Below, piece after piece: positions 1 through 6,243 of a stretch of DNA of 6,243 nt. Position 1 is the stretch's first letter. Every line of letters starts with the position of its first letter. Both the position numbers and the translations under genes were made by a program. Source of the stretch: Candidatus Omnitrophota bacterium. GTDB lineage: Bacteria; Omnitrophota; Gorgyraeia; Gygaellales; Profunditerraquicolaceae. Under the pieces are notes generated by a model that saw only the letters and a program-made list of their open reading frames with translations, was not told where the DNA came from and searched no databases. The stretch lies in contig JAQTNB010000080.1 of assembly GCA_028714055.1 (NCBI GenBank), forward strand, positions 1 through 6,243, written 5' to 3'.

Positions 1-609
1 TCATTGCTTAACCTTGCTTTTGTCAGGCCGCTTATGGCGGGAGTTTTCGGTTATTCCTGGCACACGGCGAAAAAGATCATGAATATCGGCTGGCCTGCCG
101 GACTGCTTCAGGTCTTCTGGCAGATGGGGGCGGTCGCGCTTTACCTAATCTTAAGCGCCATGCCGCGCAACAACGTTGAGATCCTCGCTGCCTTTACCAA
201 CGGCCTTAAGGTCGAAGCCGTCATTTTCCTACCCGCATTCGCTTTTAATATGGCAAACGCGGTGATCGTGGGAAATTTTATCGGAAGACAAGAGAAGAGC
301 GGCGCCTTCAGGGCTGGCCTGGCAACGGCAGGTATCGGCGTAGCCTTTGTCAGCATTATGTCGCTGGCGGTGATGCTGAATGCCGGCAGGATATCCGGGT
401 ATCTTTCTACGAACAGCCTGGTGGTGCAGGAATGCAGCCGCTATATTTTTATCAGCCTGCTGGTTGAGCCGGTGATGGCCTGGGGAGTGATCCTGGGAGG
501 AGCCTTAAACGGCGCCGGCGACACAAAAGGGGTGATGAGCGTGGTTGCCGCAAGCGTCTGGCTCGTGCGCATACCTTTGGCATATTTCCTGGGGATCCGC
601 CTTGGGTAG
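1..609 (+). CDS. MATE family efflux transporter, C-terminal half (5' end outside window, ends at an in-frame TAG)
   Basis: This is the 3' part of a MATE (multidrug and toxic compound extrusion) inner-membrane antiporter gene, a family that exports drugs or metabolites using a Na+ or H+ gradient. The frame is open to the window edge, so the true start lies upstream; the TTG at position 4 is not a credible start. About 202 codons are visible, strongly hydrophobic, with about five membrane segments. Family hallmarks are an amphipathic stretch followed by GWPAGLLQ near the start of the second half, a segment with FNMANAVIVGNFIGRQ, and the conserved GALNGAGDTK loop (about codons 167-176), followed by RIPLAYFLG. 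MATE proteins usually have about 450 residues and 12 helices, so this is roughly helices 7 to 11. The TAG at 607-609 stops the frame before helix 12, which is still encoded downstream in the same frame. The gene may be a recent pseudogene, a read-through gene, or an artefact of one wrong base. Family assignment is firm; substrate is unknown. Confidence 0.85.
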   Translation, partial: SLLNLAFVRPLMAGVFGYSWHTAKKIMNIGWPAGLLQVFWQMGAVALYLILSAMPRNNVEILAAFTNGLKVEAVIFLPAFAFNMANAVIVGNFIGRQEKSGAFRAGLATAGIGVAFVSIMSLAVMLNAGRISGYLSTNSLVVQECSRYIFISLLVEPVMAWGVILGGALNGAGDTKGVMSVVAASVWLVRIPLAYFLGIRLG

Positions 610-726
610 GGCCAGGTCGCGGTATGGTGGTCGATGAACATCTCTATTATCGTGCAAAGTATCTTCATGACACGCCGTTATTTTGCCAGAAAGTGGCTTT
701 CCGGTTTCCGCGGGTTTACCGTGTGA
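610..726 (+). pseudogene. In-frame continuation of the MATE gene after the TAG (missing last helix)
   Basis: The 38 codons after the TAG at 607-609 stay in the MATE reading frame and end at TGA 724-726. They read as a normal MATE C-terminus: a helix with GQVAVWWSMNISIIVQ, then a basic tail with MTRRYFARKW. This matches what should follow RIPLAYFLG in the family, so the ancestral stop was the TGA and the TAG is an interruption inside the gene. A single base change from TAT, TAC, TTG or TGG would produce it. No start codon with a ribosome binding site is seen that would make this an independent gene. Confidence 0.75.
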
Positions 727-748
727 CGTAATACCTTAAGATACGGCC
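727..748 (+). other. 22-bp gap between the MATE frame and the polysaccharide genes
   Basis: This is the only intergenic DNA in the window, counted from TGA 724-726 to ATG 749. It holds no clear Shine-Dalgarno sequence, no hairpin with a T-run, and no convincing promoter. The nearest hexamer pair, TTTACC at 715-720 and AAGATA at 738-743, matches the sigma-70 consensus poorly and would leave almost no leader. A promoter for the downstream operon may lie inside the MATE gene or further upstream. An in-frame TAA at 737-739 fixes the upstream limit of the next gene. Confidence 0.5.
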
Positions 749-3493
749 ATGCTCAGAAGAAAAATAATCCTGGCGCTCTCCACCGTTTTTATCGTTTTCT
801 CCACTACCTTTGCCTTCCACTCCACCCAATCGTTTTATAAGTCTTTTGTGCAGGGGGAAGCGCACTTTAAAAGAGCGGAGTATGAAAAGGCCGCTTCCTA
901 TTTCACCCGTGCGCTGACCATCGCGCCTCAGAATGCTTCGGCATCCCGGTATCTCGCCTGGTCATACCAAAAACTCGGCATGAAAAAAGAAGCGCTCGCC
1001 GCCCTGCAGGAGTTGGCCGGCACGCGTACGCATGACCCGATAGTCTTACGGGAACTCGCCGACGCTTATTACGGGCTCGATGAATATGCGCAGGCAGAGG
1101 GTTATTACCGCAGGATACTCAAGCGGAGTTGGCGGCAGCGGATAGCCAAAAGCCTGGCGGAAGTGCTTGCCTGGCAGGGCAAGTACGAACAGGCGGTCCC
1201 TTTTCTTGAAAAATACCTGCGCAAAGATTCTCACGATACTGAGGCCCTCGAGCTCTTAGGCGATCTGTATCTCTGGTCAGGGGATTATCCGAAGGCAACC
1301 GCGATGTATGCGCGGCTGAGCGGCAGGAGCGGAGGGAAAGCCGGATTGGCATTCAGGATGGCCGAGGCATTACGGCTTTCCGGCAAGGACAATGAGGCGA
1401 TCGGGATTTACCGTGATTTTCTTCAGAGCCCCGAAGGTACCCTGGATCAGGCAGGCCCCGGCCTTGCCGAAAGCCTCGGCAGATTAGGCAAGTTTGATGA
1501 GGCGGTTGCTATCCTGCGCAGGATGAGAGAGGATGCGCCTGATAATAAAGGGATTGCGCTGCGTTTGGCATATTTCCTGGAGAAAAACACAGAGTTTTCC
1601 GAAGCGCGCGAGGTTTATTCCCAGCTTCTGAAAAACGAGCCGGATAACCGCCTCCTGAAGCTTAAGATCGCCGATTTAAGCCTGGCTCTGGCGGATTACG
1701 CTGCCGCGCAACAATATTATCGGGAACTTCTGGGCCTCAGTCCGGGCGACATGTTATTACGGCTGCGGCTGGCAGACGCTTATTTCAGCCAAGGGGACTA
1801 TGCAGAGGCAGCGCGTCTCTATGCGGAAGGGGGAGTCGAGCCTTTTCAGCGGGAACGTTTTAAGAATTTCTGTTACGCTTTGCTGCGTTTGCGGCGTACC
1901 GCTGAGGCAATCGAGGCTTACCGCCGGTATCTAAAGCCATATCCTGCCGATCTTACGGCGCGCCTTGGCCTTGCGCAGGCCTTGTACGAATCAGGCGCTA
2001 CAGGGCAGGCAGAAGGGATGCTCGGTGAGATGGCCCTGGAGGCAGGGCAGGATGACCGGATGCTCTCGAAGATCGCAGAGGCAGCGTTGGGATGGCATAA
2101 GCAGGGGCTTGCCGAAAAAATTTACGAGGATATCATTGCCGAAGACCCTTTGAATAAGAATGCCCTTTTGTGGCTGGCCAGGATCAAGAGCTGGAACCAG
2201 GATTATCACGCTTCTCTTGGGTTGTACGAACGGATCATTGTGCATGATCCCGATTGGATCGTTCCCCGCAGGGAGAAGGCACGCGTTCTGGGATGGATGC
2301 GGCGCTACAAGCGTTCAATCGAAGAATACAAAAAGATAGTATCCCGTTTTGGCGGGGAAGGGGCAGTGGCGTTTGAGATGCGCGCCAAAGCGCATTATTA
2401 CCGCGGGTTCTTTGCCCAGGCTATAGAAGCGTATCGGGAGTGGCTGGAGATTGAGCCGGATGATCCTGAGGCGCTTTTTGACTTGGCACAGATTTATTCC
2501 ACGCAGATGCGCTGGGAAGAGGCGATCCGCACATACGAGCAGATACTTGTGCATGAACCTGCGCATTCCCTCAGCCGCCGGGCCCTGGATAAGGCGCGTT
2601 TTTTGCAAAACGCAAAAGTATTGGGCGCGGGTTTTGAGTTCTTTGAGGCGGACAGCGCAAGCCGCCAGGCAGATATGCGTTCCCGGAGCATTATGAACTC
2701 TTTCGGCTTTCCGCTGTCCGGGATGCTCTCCGCAGGCGTTGGGCAAAAAGAGACGTGGTACGGTTTCAGCGGTTTATCTTCGGTATTCCGGAGCAGTTCA
2801 TCGTTTGTATTGGCATATAATCAAAGGCCGCATCTGCGGTTTGCTATCGACTATTCATACAATAATTATTCCGATGGCCTTAAAAAGAGTAATAGTTACG
2901 CGGAGCGGCTGGATTTTTCTCCTGCGGGAGGCATTGCATTCGGGGCATCGCACGGGCGCAGGGATGTCATTGAGAATGCCCGGACACTGCGTGAGCGCCT
3001 TCGTGCAGACGATTATGCGCTGCAGGCAAAGATCGCGCCCTGTCGAAGGCTCAGCGCTTCATTGGACGCGCACTATTCCGATTATAATGACGGAAACCAC
3101 CGGGTCGGTTACGGCATCAGGGTGTCGTCGCAGCTGCTCTATGAGCCGCGGAGCCTTGAGCTTTTTTACGGGTTCCGTCAATACGGCTTTAACCGCGCAA
3201 ACGAGGCATACTTCAGCCCGGGCAGTTTCCATACCAACAGCGTAGGCCTTGAGTGGAGGCAGTATTTGAACGCGCGGGAACTCTTCTGGGGCGCGGACAA
3301 TCCTTACTATACGCTGCGTTATGAGGTCAATTTGGACGTGCATAACCAGCACGGCCATGTATTGTATGCGGATCTTTGCCGCGACTGGAACGGACATTTT
3401 TCCACGTCTTTGTATTGGCAGAAAATCATATATGAGCACGTTGATAATTACAGCCAGGACCTCGTGGGGCTGCAGGCAAAATATTATTTCTGA
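749..3493 (+). CDS. TPR-repeat outer-membrane beta-barrel polysaccharide export protein (BcsC/PgaA-like)
   Basis: The 914-residue product is predicted to guide a polysaccharide through the periplasm and across the outer membrane. Residues 1-22 form a signal peptide (basic MLRRK, hydrophobic core, likely cleavage after TFA). Residues about 32-618 are a long alpha-solenoid of roughly 17 tetratricopeptide repeats, with typical W/Y-G-A-P spacing such as YEKAASYFTRALTIAP at 45-60 and WEEAIRTYEQILVHEP at 589-604. From about 626 the sequence changes to alternating aromatic/polar beta strands and ends LQAKYYF, a terminal Phe typical of outer-membrane barrels. TPR-then-barrel is the design of BcsC (about 1,150 residues in E. 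coli) and PgaA; the barrel also recalls YaiO-type barrels. ATG 749 is the first possible start after an in-frame TAA at 737-739 and gives the signal peptide, though the ribosome site is weak. Its stop overlaps the synthase start. The architecture is firm; the export role is inferred from architecture and neighbours. Confidence 0.85.
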   Translation: MLRRKIILALSTVFIVFSTTFAFHSTQSFYKSFVQGEAHFKRAEYEKAASYFTRALTIAPQNASASRYLAWSYQKLGMKKEALAALQELAGTRTHDPIVLRELADAYYGLDEYAQAEGYYRRILKRSWRQRIAKSLAEVLAWQGKYEQAVPFLEKYLRKDSHDTEALELLGDLYLWSGDYPKATAMYARLSGRSGGKAGLAFRMAEALRLSGKDNEAIGIYRDFLQSPEGTLDQAGPGLAESLGRLGKFDEAVAILRRMREDAPDNKGIALRLAYFLEKNTEFSEAREVYSQLLKNEPDNRLLKLKIADLSLALADYAAAQQYYRELLGLSPGDMLLRLRLADAYFSQGDYAEAARLYAEGGVEPFQRERFKNFCYALLRLRRTAEAIEAYRRYLKPYPADLTARLGLAQALYESGATGQAEGMLGEMALEAGQDDRMLSKIAEAALGWHKQGLAEKIYEDIIAEDPLNKNALLWLARIKSWNQDYHASLGLYERIIVHDPDWIVPRREKARVLGWMRRYKRSIEEYKKIVSRFGGEGAVAFEMRAKAHYYRGFFAQAIEAYREWLEIEPDDPEALFDLAQIYSTQMRWEEAIRTYEQILVHEPAHSLSRRALDKARFLQNAKVLGAGFEFFEADSASRQADMRSRSIMNSFGFPLSGMLSAGVGQKETWYGFSGLSSVFRSSSSFVLAYNQRPHLRFAIDYSYNNYSDGLKKSNSYAERLDFSPAGGIAFGASHGRRDVIENARTLRERLRADDYALQAKIAPCRRLSASLDAHYSDYNDGNHRVGYGIRVSSQLLYEPRSLELFYGFRQYGFNRANEAYFSPGSFHTNSVGLEWRQYLNARELFWGADNPYYTLRYEVNLDVHNQHGHVLYADLCRDWNGHFSTSLYWQKIIYEHVDNYSQDLVGLQAKYYF

Positions 3494-3495
3494 TG
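3491..3495 (+). promoter_or_regulatory. TGATG stop/start overlap joining exporter and synthase
   Basis: The TGA of the TPR/barrel gene (3491-3493) shares its last base with the ATG of the GT2 gene (3493-3495). No good Shine-Dalgarno sequence lies at normal spacing; the nearest purine run, CAGG at 3473-3476, is 16 bases away. Synthase translation therefore probably depends on ribosomes finishing the exporter gene and restarting. Confidence 0.6.
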
Positions 3496-5025
3496 AAAAA
3501 TATATTCGCTGACGGAACGCGGCAGCCAAAAAGATCGGGTATCGTAGCGGCATTGATCGTGCTGCTTTTTATAAGTATCAGCTGCTATTTTGTCTCCCGC
3601 GCGGTTTTTATCGCGTATGCAGAATACGGGCCTCTTGAAAAAACGCTGGCGGTGATCTTTTTCATCGCCGAAGCCTTTGTAATGCTTCATGCCTTCGGGT
3701 ATTTCGGCGAGATCCTCAGGACTAATCAAAGCAGGCGCCGCATCATTACTCCGCAGCCTCTTGAGGAATACCCGCGCGTGGCGATCCTGATCCCGGCGCG
3801 CCATGAGCCGCAAACCGTGCTTTTAGAAACCCTTACCGGATGCTATAATCTGGATTATCCGAACAAGCGTATCTATCTTTTGGATGATTCAAGCCTTGAG
3901 GCGTATAGCCGGGAGGCAGAGGATGCGGCAGCGCGGTTCGGGGCTACCGTATTCAGAAGGAAGGAGCGTCACGGCGCGAAGGCAGGGATCATCAACGACT
4001 GCCTGAAGACGCTTGAAGATAAATACGTCGCTATCTTTGACGCCGACCAGGTCCCCTTGCCGCATTTCCTTTCCCGGCTGGTCCCGCTCCTGGAGGCAGA
4101 TGACCGGCTTGCGTTCATCCAGACGCCGCAATTTTACAGCAACCTTGCGGCAAGCAGGGTTTCGCGGGCCGCCGATATGCAGCAGGCGATTTTTTATGAG
4201 TATGTCTGCGAGGGCAAGAATACAAGCCAGGCGATGATCTGCTGCGGGACAAACGTCGTCATGCGCAGGGAGGCATTGTCGGATGTCGGAGGGTTTGACG
4301 AGTCAACCGTTACGGAAGATTTTGCGACTTCCCTGGAACTCCATCTAAAGCATTGGAAGACGCTCTACACTAACCGTGTCTATGTTTTCGGGTTGGGCCC
4401 GGAAAACTTAAGCGGCTATTTCGGCCAGCAGAACAGGTGGGCGCTGGGCAATGTCATGGTTTTACGGACTATTATTGCAAAGCTCATGCGTCAGCCGTTC
4501 CTGCTGAAGCCATCGCAGTGGTTTGAATACGCGGTGACCGGGAGTTACTATTTTATCGGCTGGACCTATCTTTTCCTGCTGATTTGCCCGATCATATACA
4601 TTTTTTTCAATATACCGTCATTTTTCATGAACCCGACGGTTTATTCATTCGCTTTTTTACCGTATCTTGTCCTTTCGCTGGCGATATTCTATTCAAGTAT
4701 GGGGGCGCGGCATTATAATATCAAGCAGGTGTTTCAGGGGCAGCTTCTGGGTTTTATCACGCTGCCGGTTTACCTGCGCGCTTCAATCTTCGGCCTGGCA
4801 GGCATTAAAGCCAAATTCCAGGTGACTGCCAAGAAGGGAACAAAGACGATTTCCTACTGGTTTTTGTGGCCGCAGCTTGCTTTTTGGGCAATAAACCTTA
4901 TTGCAATCACCTGGGGATTAAACCGCCTGATGTATGAAAGGACGGCGGCGGTTACGATCAACCTCATGTGGATCGTTTACCATTTCCTGATCCTCTCAAG
5001 CATATTTTATTTCAATGAAGAATAA
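3493..5025 (+). CDS. Processive GT2 glycosyltransferase, cellulose synthase-like (BcsA-type without PilZ domain)
   Basis: This 510-residue inner-membrane enzyme is predicted to polymerise a beta-glucan from UDP-sugar and translocate it. Two N-terminal helices (about 17-39 and 51-71) precede the cytosolic GT-A domain (about 93-330). All processive GT2 motifs are intact: DDS at 131-133, HGAKAG at 160-165, DAD at 183-185 (UDP/metal binding), QTPQF at 210-214, CCGTN at 250-254, TED at 274-276 (catalytic base Asp) and QQNRW at 312-316. Several hydrophobic segments follow (about 343-372, 381-403, 412-434, 455-476, 484-507). FQVTAKKG at 442-449 matches the BcsA gating-loop motif FxVTxK. QTPQF, CCGT, TED, GLGPENLSGYFGQQNRWALG and the gating loop together favour the cellulose synthase branch over PgaC or chitin/hyaluronan synthases. 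BcsA normally runs to about 700-870 residues with a C-terminal PilZ domain; here the protein ends after the last helix. Product identity (cellulose, mixed-linkage or other beta-glucan) is not settled. Confidence 0.87.
   Translation: MKNIFADGTRQPKRSGIVAALIVLLFISISCYFVSRAVFIAYAEYGPLEKTLAVIFFIAEAFVMLHAFGYFGEILRTNQSRRRIITPQPLEEYPRVAILIPARHEPQTVLLETLTGCYNLDYPNKRIYLLDDSSLEAYSREAEDAAARFGATVFRRKERHGAKAGIINDCLKTLEDKYVAIFDADQVPLPHFLSRLVPLLEADDRLAFIQTPQFYSNLAASRVSRAADMQQAIFYEYVCEGKNTSQAMICCGTNVVMRREALSDVGGFDESTVTEDFATSLELHLKHWKTLYTNRVYVFGLGPENLSGYFGQQNRWALGNVMVLRTIIAKLMRQPFLLKPSQWFEYAVTGSYYFIGWTYLFLLICPIIYIFFNIPSFFMNPTVYSFAFLPYLVLSLAIFYSSMGARHYNIKQVFQGQLLGFITLPVYLRASIFGLAGIKAKFQVTAKKGTKTISYWFLWPQLAFWAINLIAITWGLNRLMYERTAAVTINLMWIVYHFLILSSIFYFNEE
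4816..4839 (+). other. BcsA-type gating-loop motif in the GT2 gene
   Basis: Codons 442-449 encode FQVTAKKG, placed between membrane segments near the C-terminus. In BcsA the loop bearing FxVTxK covers the active site and moves with UDP-glucose binding and c-di-GMP state. Its presence here is the strongest single marker placing this enzyme with cellulose synthases. Confidence 0.7.
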
Positions 5026-6211
5026 GCTCATAACATTATCGGTAATTTTCCTCGCAGCCTTTGTTTTGTCCGTGCTGCTGCGGCCGTCCAGAGAGGATAA
5101 AGCGGGCATAACCGATCCTGCCGAGGTGTGCCGGAAAACCTGGGAAGGGTATAAGCACGTTTTTATCGAAGAAGGAAAGGTGATAAGGCCGCGGGAGGCA
5201 GATACTGTTTCCGAGGGGCAGGCATATGCAATGCTGCGCGCCGTGTGGATGGGGGACAAGGAAACATTCGACGCCTGCTATGCCTGGAGCGAACGTCATT
5301 TAAGCCGGCAGCCGGAAAAAGGGGATAATCTTTTAGCTTGGCATTGGCAGGACGGGCAGGTCGCTGATTGGATGCCTGCCGCAGACGCAGATATAGATTA
5401 TGCGCTTGCCTTGATCTTTGCCGATGCCCGGTGGCATGCGCAGGGTCCGGCCGGGCTTACGGCTTATGGCAGCAAAGCCAGGTCAGTACTCGAAGATGTT
5501 TTACGCCTTGAGACTTACCGGAATAAGGATTCACGGCTTTATCTTTTACCCTGGATCATAGAGGGTGCTGTCTCGCATGAAAGATTGCCCTTGAACCCTT
5601 CGTATTATTCGCCGGCGCACTTCCGCATCTTTTTTGCCTTTACCAAAGACAGGAGGTGGAACGACTTACTTGAGACAACCTATTTTTTGCTCAATTCCCT
5701 TTCGCGGCAGCTGGGGGAAGAGGCGGGCGCAGGACTCATTCCTGATTGGTGCAGCGTAGACGCGCGGGGAGCGCTGTATCCTCTTGAAGGAAAAAACAGC
5801 GGTTTTGGCTGGGAGGCGGTGCGCGTTCCTTTGCGGGTGGCGCTTGATTGCTTTTGGTTTGATAGTATCCAGGCTCGGGAGTTCCTTCAAAAGAGCTTTG
5901 TGCCTTTTATTGAAGCAGCATGGAAGGAAAACGGGGCAGTGTTCAGCGAATACGGCTATAACGGGAAACCGCGCAAACAGTATGAAAGCCCTTTATTTTA
6001 TGCCTCGTATGCCTGCGCGTTGCTGGGAGGCGGTTCCCGGTATGCGCAATCTTTGGAAGGAAAAAACAGGTCTTTCATTGTGCGCGCCTCCGAAGGGTGG
6101 CTCTATTCAGACCCCAGGGATTATTATACCAACAGCCTGAGCTGGTTTGCAGAAGGCATCAACAGCGGGATTATCCGCGATATGACCCGTAACCAGGAGT
6201 CCGGAGAATGA
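5015..6211 (+). CDS. Glycoside hydrolase family 8 endoglucanase, BcsZ-like
   Basis: This 398-residue enzyme is predicted to cut beta-1,4-glucan in the periplasm, as BcsZ does in cellulose operons. Residues 1-22 are a short basic start plus hydrophobic stretch, either a signal peptide or a membrane anchor; there is no lipobox. The GH8 (alpha/alpha)6 barrel covers about 36-385. Visible motifs are WEGYKHVFIEEGKVI at 43-57, TVSEGQAYAM at 64-73 with E67 as the predicted general acid, AADADIDYA at 122-130 (substrate-binding Asp pair), NPSYYSP at 194-200, LIPDW at 241-245 with D244 as the predicted base by comparison with BcsZ, GWEAVRVPLR at 265-274, and a closing YYTNSLSWFAEG at 370-381. Length is close to BcsZ (about 370). 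The ATG lies 11 bp inside the synthase gene with no clear ribosome site, so translation is probably coupled. A GH8 gene directly after a BcsA-like synthase supports action on the polymer that synthase makes; chitosanase or xylanase activity also exists in GH8 and is not excluded. Confidence 0.88.
   Translation: MKNKLITLSVIFLAAFVLSVLLRPSREDKAGITDPAEVCRKTWEGYKHVFIEEGKVIRPREADTVSEGQAYAMLRAVWMGDKETFDACYAWSERHLSRQPEKGDNLLAWHWQDGQVADWMPAADADIDYALALIFADARWHAQGPAGLTAYGSKARSVLEDVLRLETYRNKDSRLYLLPWIIEGAVSHERLPLNPSYYSPAHFRIFFAFTKDRRWNDLLETTYFLLNSLSRQLGEEAGAGLIPDWCSVDARGALYPLEGKNSGFGWEAVRVPLRVALDCFWFDSIQAREFLQKSFVPFIEAAWKENGAVFSEYGYNGKPRKQYESPLFYASYACALLGGGSRYAQSLEGKNRSFIVRASEGWLYSDPRDYYTNSLSWFAEGINSGIIRDMTRNQESGE
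6195..6199 (+). promoter_or_regulatory. Shine-Dalgarno AGGAG for the gene starting at 6208
   Basis: AGGAG lies 8 bases before ATG 6208, an ideal spacing, inside the last codons of the GH8 gene. It is the only strong ribosome binding site in the window and supports the 6208 start as real. Confidence 0.65.
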
Positions 6212-6243
6212 AAAAAGAAGAAGCTATTCAGATGCTCCAGGAG
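6208..6243 (+). CDS. Start of an unknown downstream gene (12 codons, cut by window edge)
   Basis: The ATG at 6208-6210 overlaps the TGA of the GH8 gene (6209-6211) in an ATGA arrangement and has AGGAG 8 bases upstream. The frame is open to the edge and reads MKKEEAIQMLQE, which is charged and likely helical, with no signal peptide or membrane helix start, so a cytoplasmic protein is more likely than an exported one. The overlap makes it a member of the same operon. Twelve residues are too few to assign a family. Confidence 0.6.
   Translation, partial: MKKEEAIQMLQE

Noticed and set aside
706..723. A short inverted repeat around CGGT/ACCG at the end of the MATE frame as a terminator
   Set aside because: The stem is only about four base pairs with a long loop and no following T-run.
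715..743. Possible sigma-70 promoter (TTTACC, 17-bp gap, AAGATA)
   Set aside because: The -10 matches the consensus at only two of six bases, and transcription would start at or after ATG 749.
2315..2746. A 143-codon minus-strand open frame opposite the TPR region
   Set aside because: It is a shadow of the TPR gene, with a Cys/Arg-rich low-quality sequence and no ribosome site or family motif.
2739..3245. A 168-codon plus-strand frame overlapping the barrel domain
   Set aside because: It is out of frame with the exporter, rich in Arg/Ser/His with no domain, while the exporter frame has clear beta-barrel pattern and a proper C-terminus.
3059..3553. A 164-codon open frame on the minus strand across the exporter/synthase junction
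   Set aside because: It lies opposite two well-supported genes, has no recognisable domain, and its composition is what antisense reading of GC-rich codons gives.
5129..5134. Cys39 of the GH8 protein as a possible lipoprotein cysteine
   Set aside because: It sits about 17 residues after the hydrophobic stretch and in AEVCR, which is not a lipobox.
5786..6069. A 14-bp direct repeat GAAGGAAAAAACAG at 5786-5799 and 6056-6069 within the GH8 gene
   Set aside because: Both copies encode EGKN in the same frame, there are only two, and no flanking mobile-element features exist; a chance similarity is the simplest reading.

Overview
The window comes from a Gram-negative-type bacterium of moderate GC. 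It encodes an outer-membrane beta-barrel protein ending in Phe and a probable periplasmic hydrolase, which implies two membranes. The standard code fits every complete reading frame. The compact gene packing and the divergence from enterobacterial homologues would suit an uncultivated diderm lineage such as Omnitrophota, but that placement is a low-confidence guess from style alone.

Layout: all genes lie on the + strand with almost no intergenic DNA. Positions 1-609 hold the 3' half of a MATE-family multidrug/toxin exporter gene. It is cut by the window edge and interrupted by an in-frame TAG at 607-609, while clear MATE sequence, including the last membrane helix, continues in the same frame to a TGA at 724-726. 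After a 22-bp gap comes a run of overlapping genes: a 914-residue TPR plus outer-membrane barrel protein (749-3493, BcsC/PgaA-like), a 510-residue GT2 synthase of the cellulose synthase type (3493-5025, BcsA-like without PilZ), and a 398-residue GH8 glycanase (5015-6211, BcsZ-like). The first 12 codons of a further gene (6208 onward) overlap the hydrolase stop. The junctions are TGATG, an 11-bp overlap and ATGA, so this is almost certainly one transcription unit with translational coupling.

How they work together (inference): the GT2 enzyme would polymerise a beta-glucan from a UDP-sugar and push it through the inner membrane. The TPR/barrel protein would guide the chain across the periplasm and out through the outer membrane. 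The GH8 enzyme would trim or release the chain in the periplasm, as BcsZ does in cellulose systems. The set resembles a stripped-down cellulose secretion system. Within the window there is no BcsB partner and no PilZ c-di-GMP sensor, although the BcsA-type gating-loop motif is kept. The polymer made and the control signal are unknown. No RNA genes, insertion sequences, CRISPR arrays or convincing terminators were seen, and no stretch longer than about 140 bp lacks a gene.
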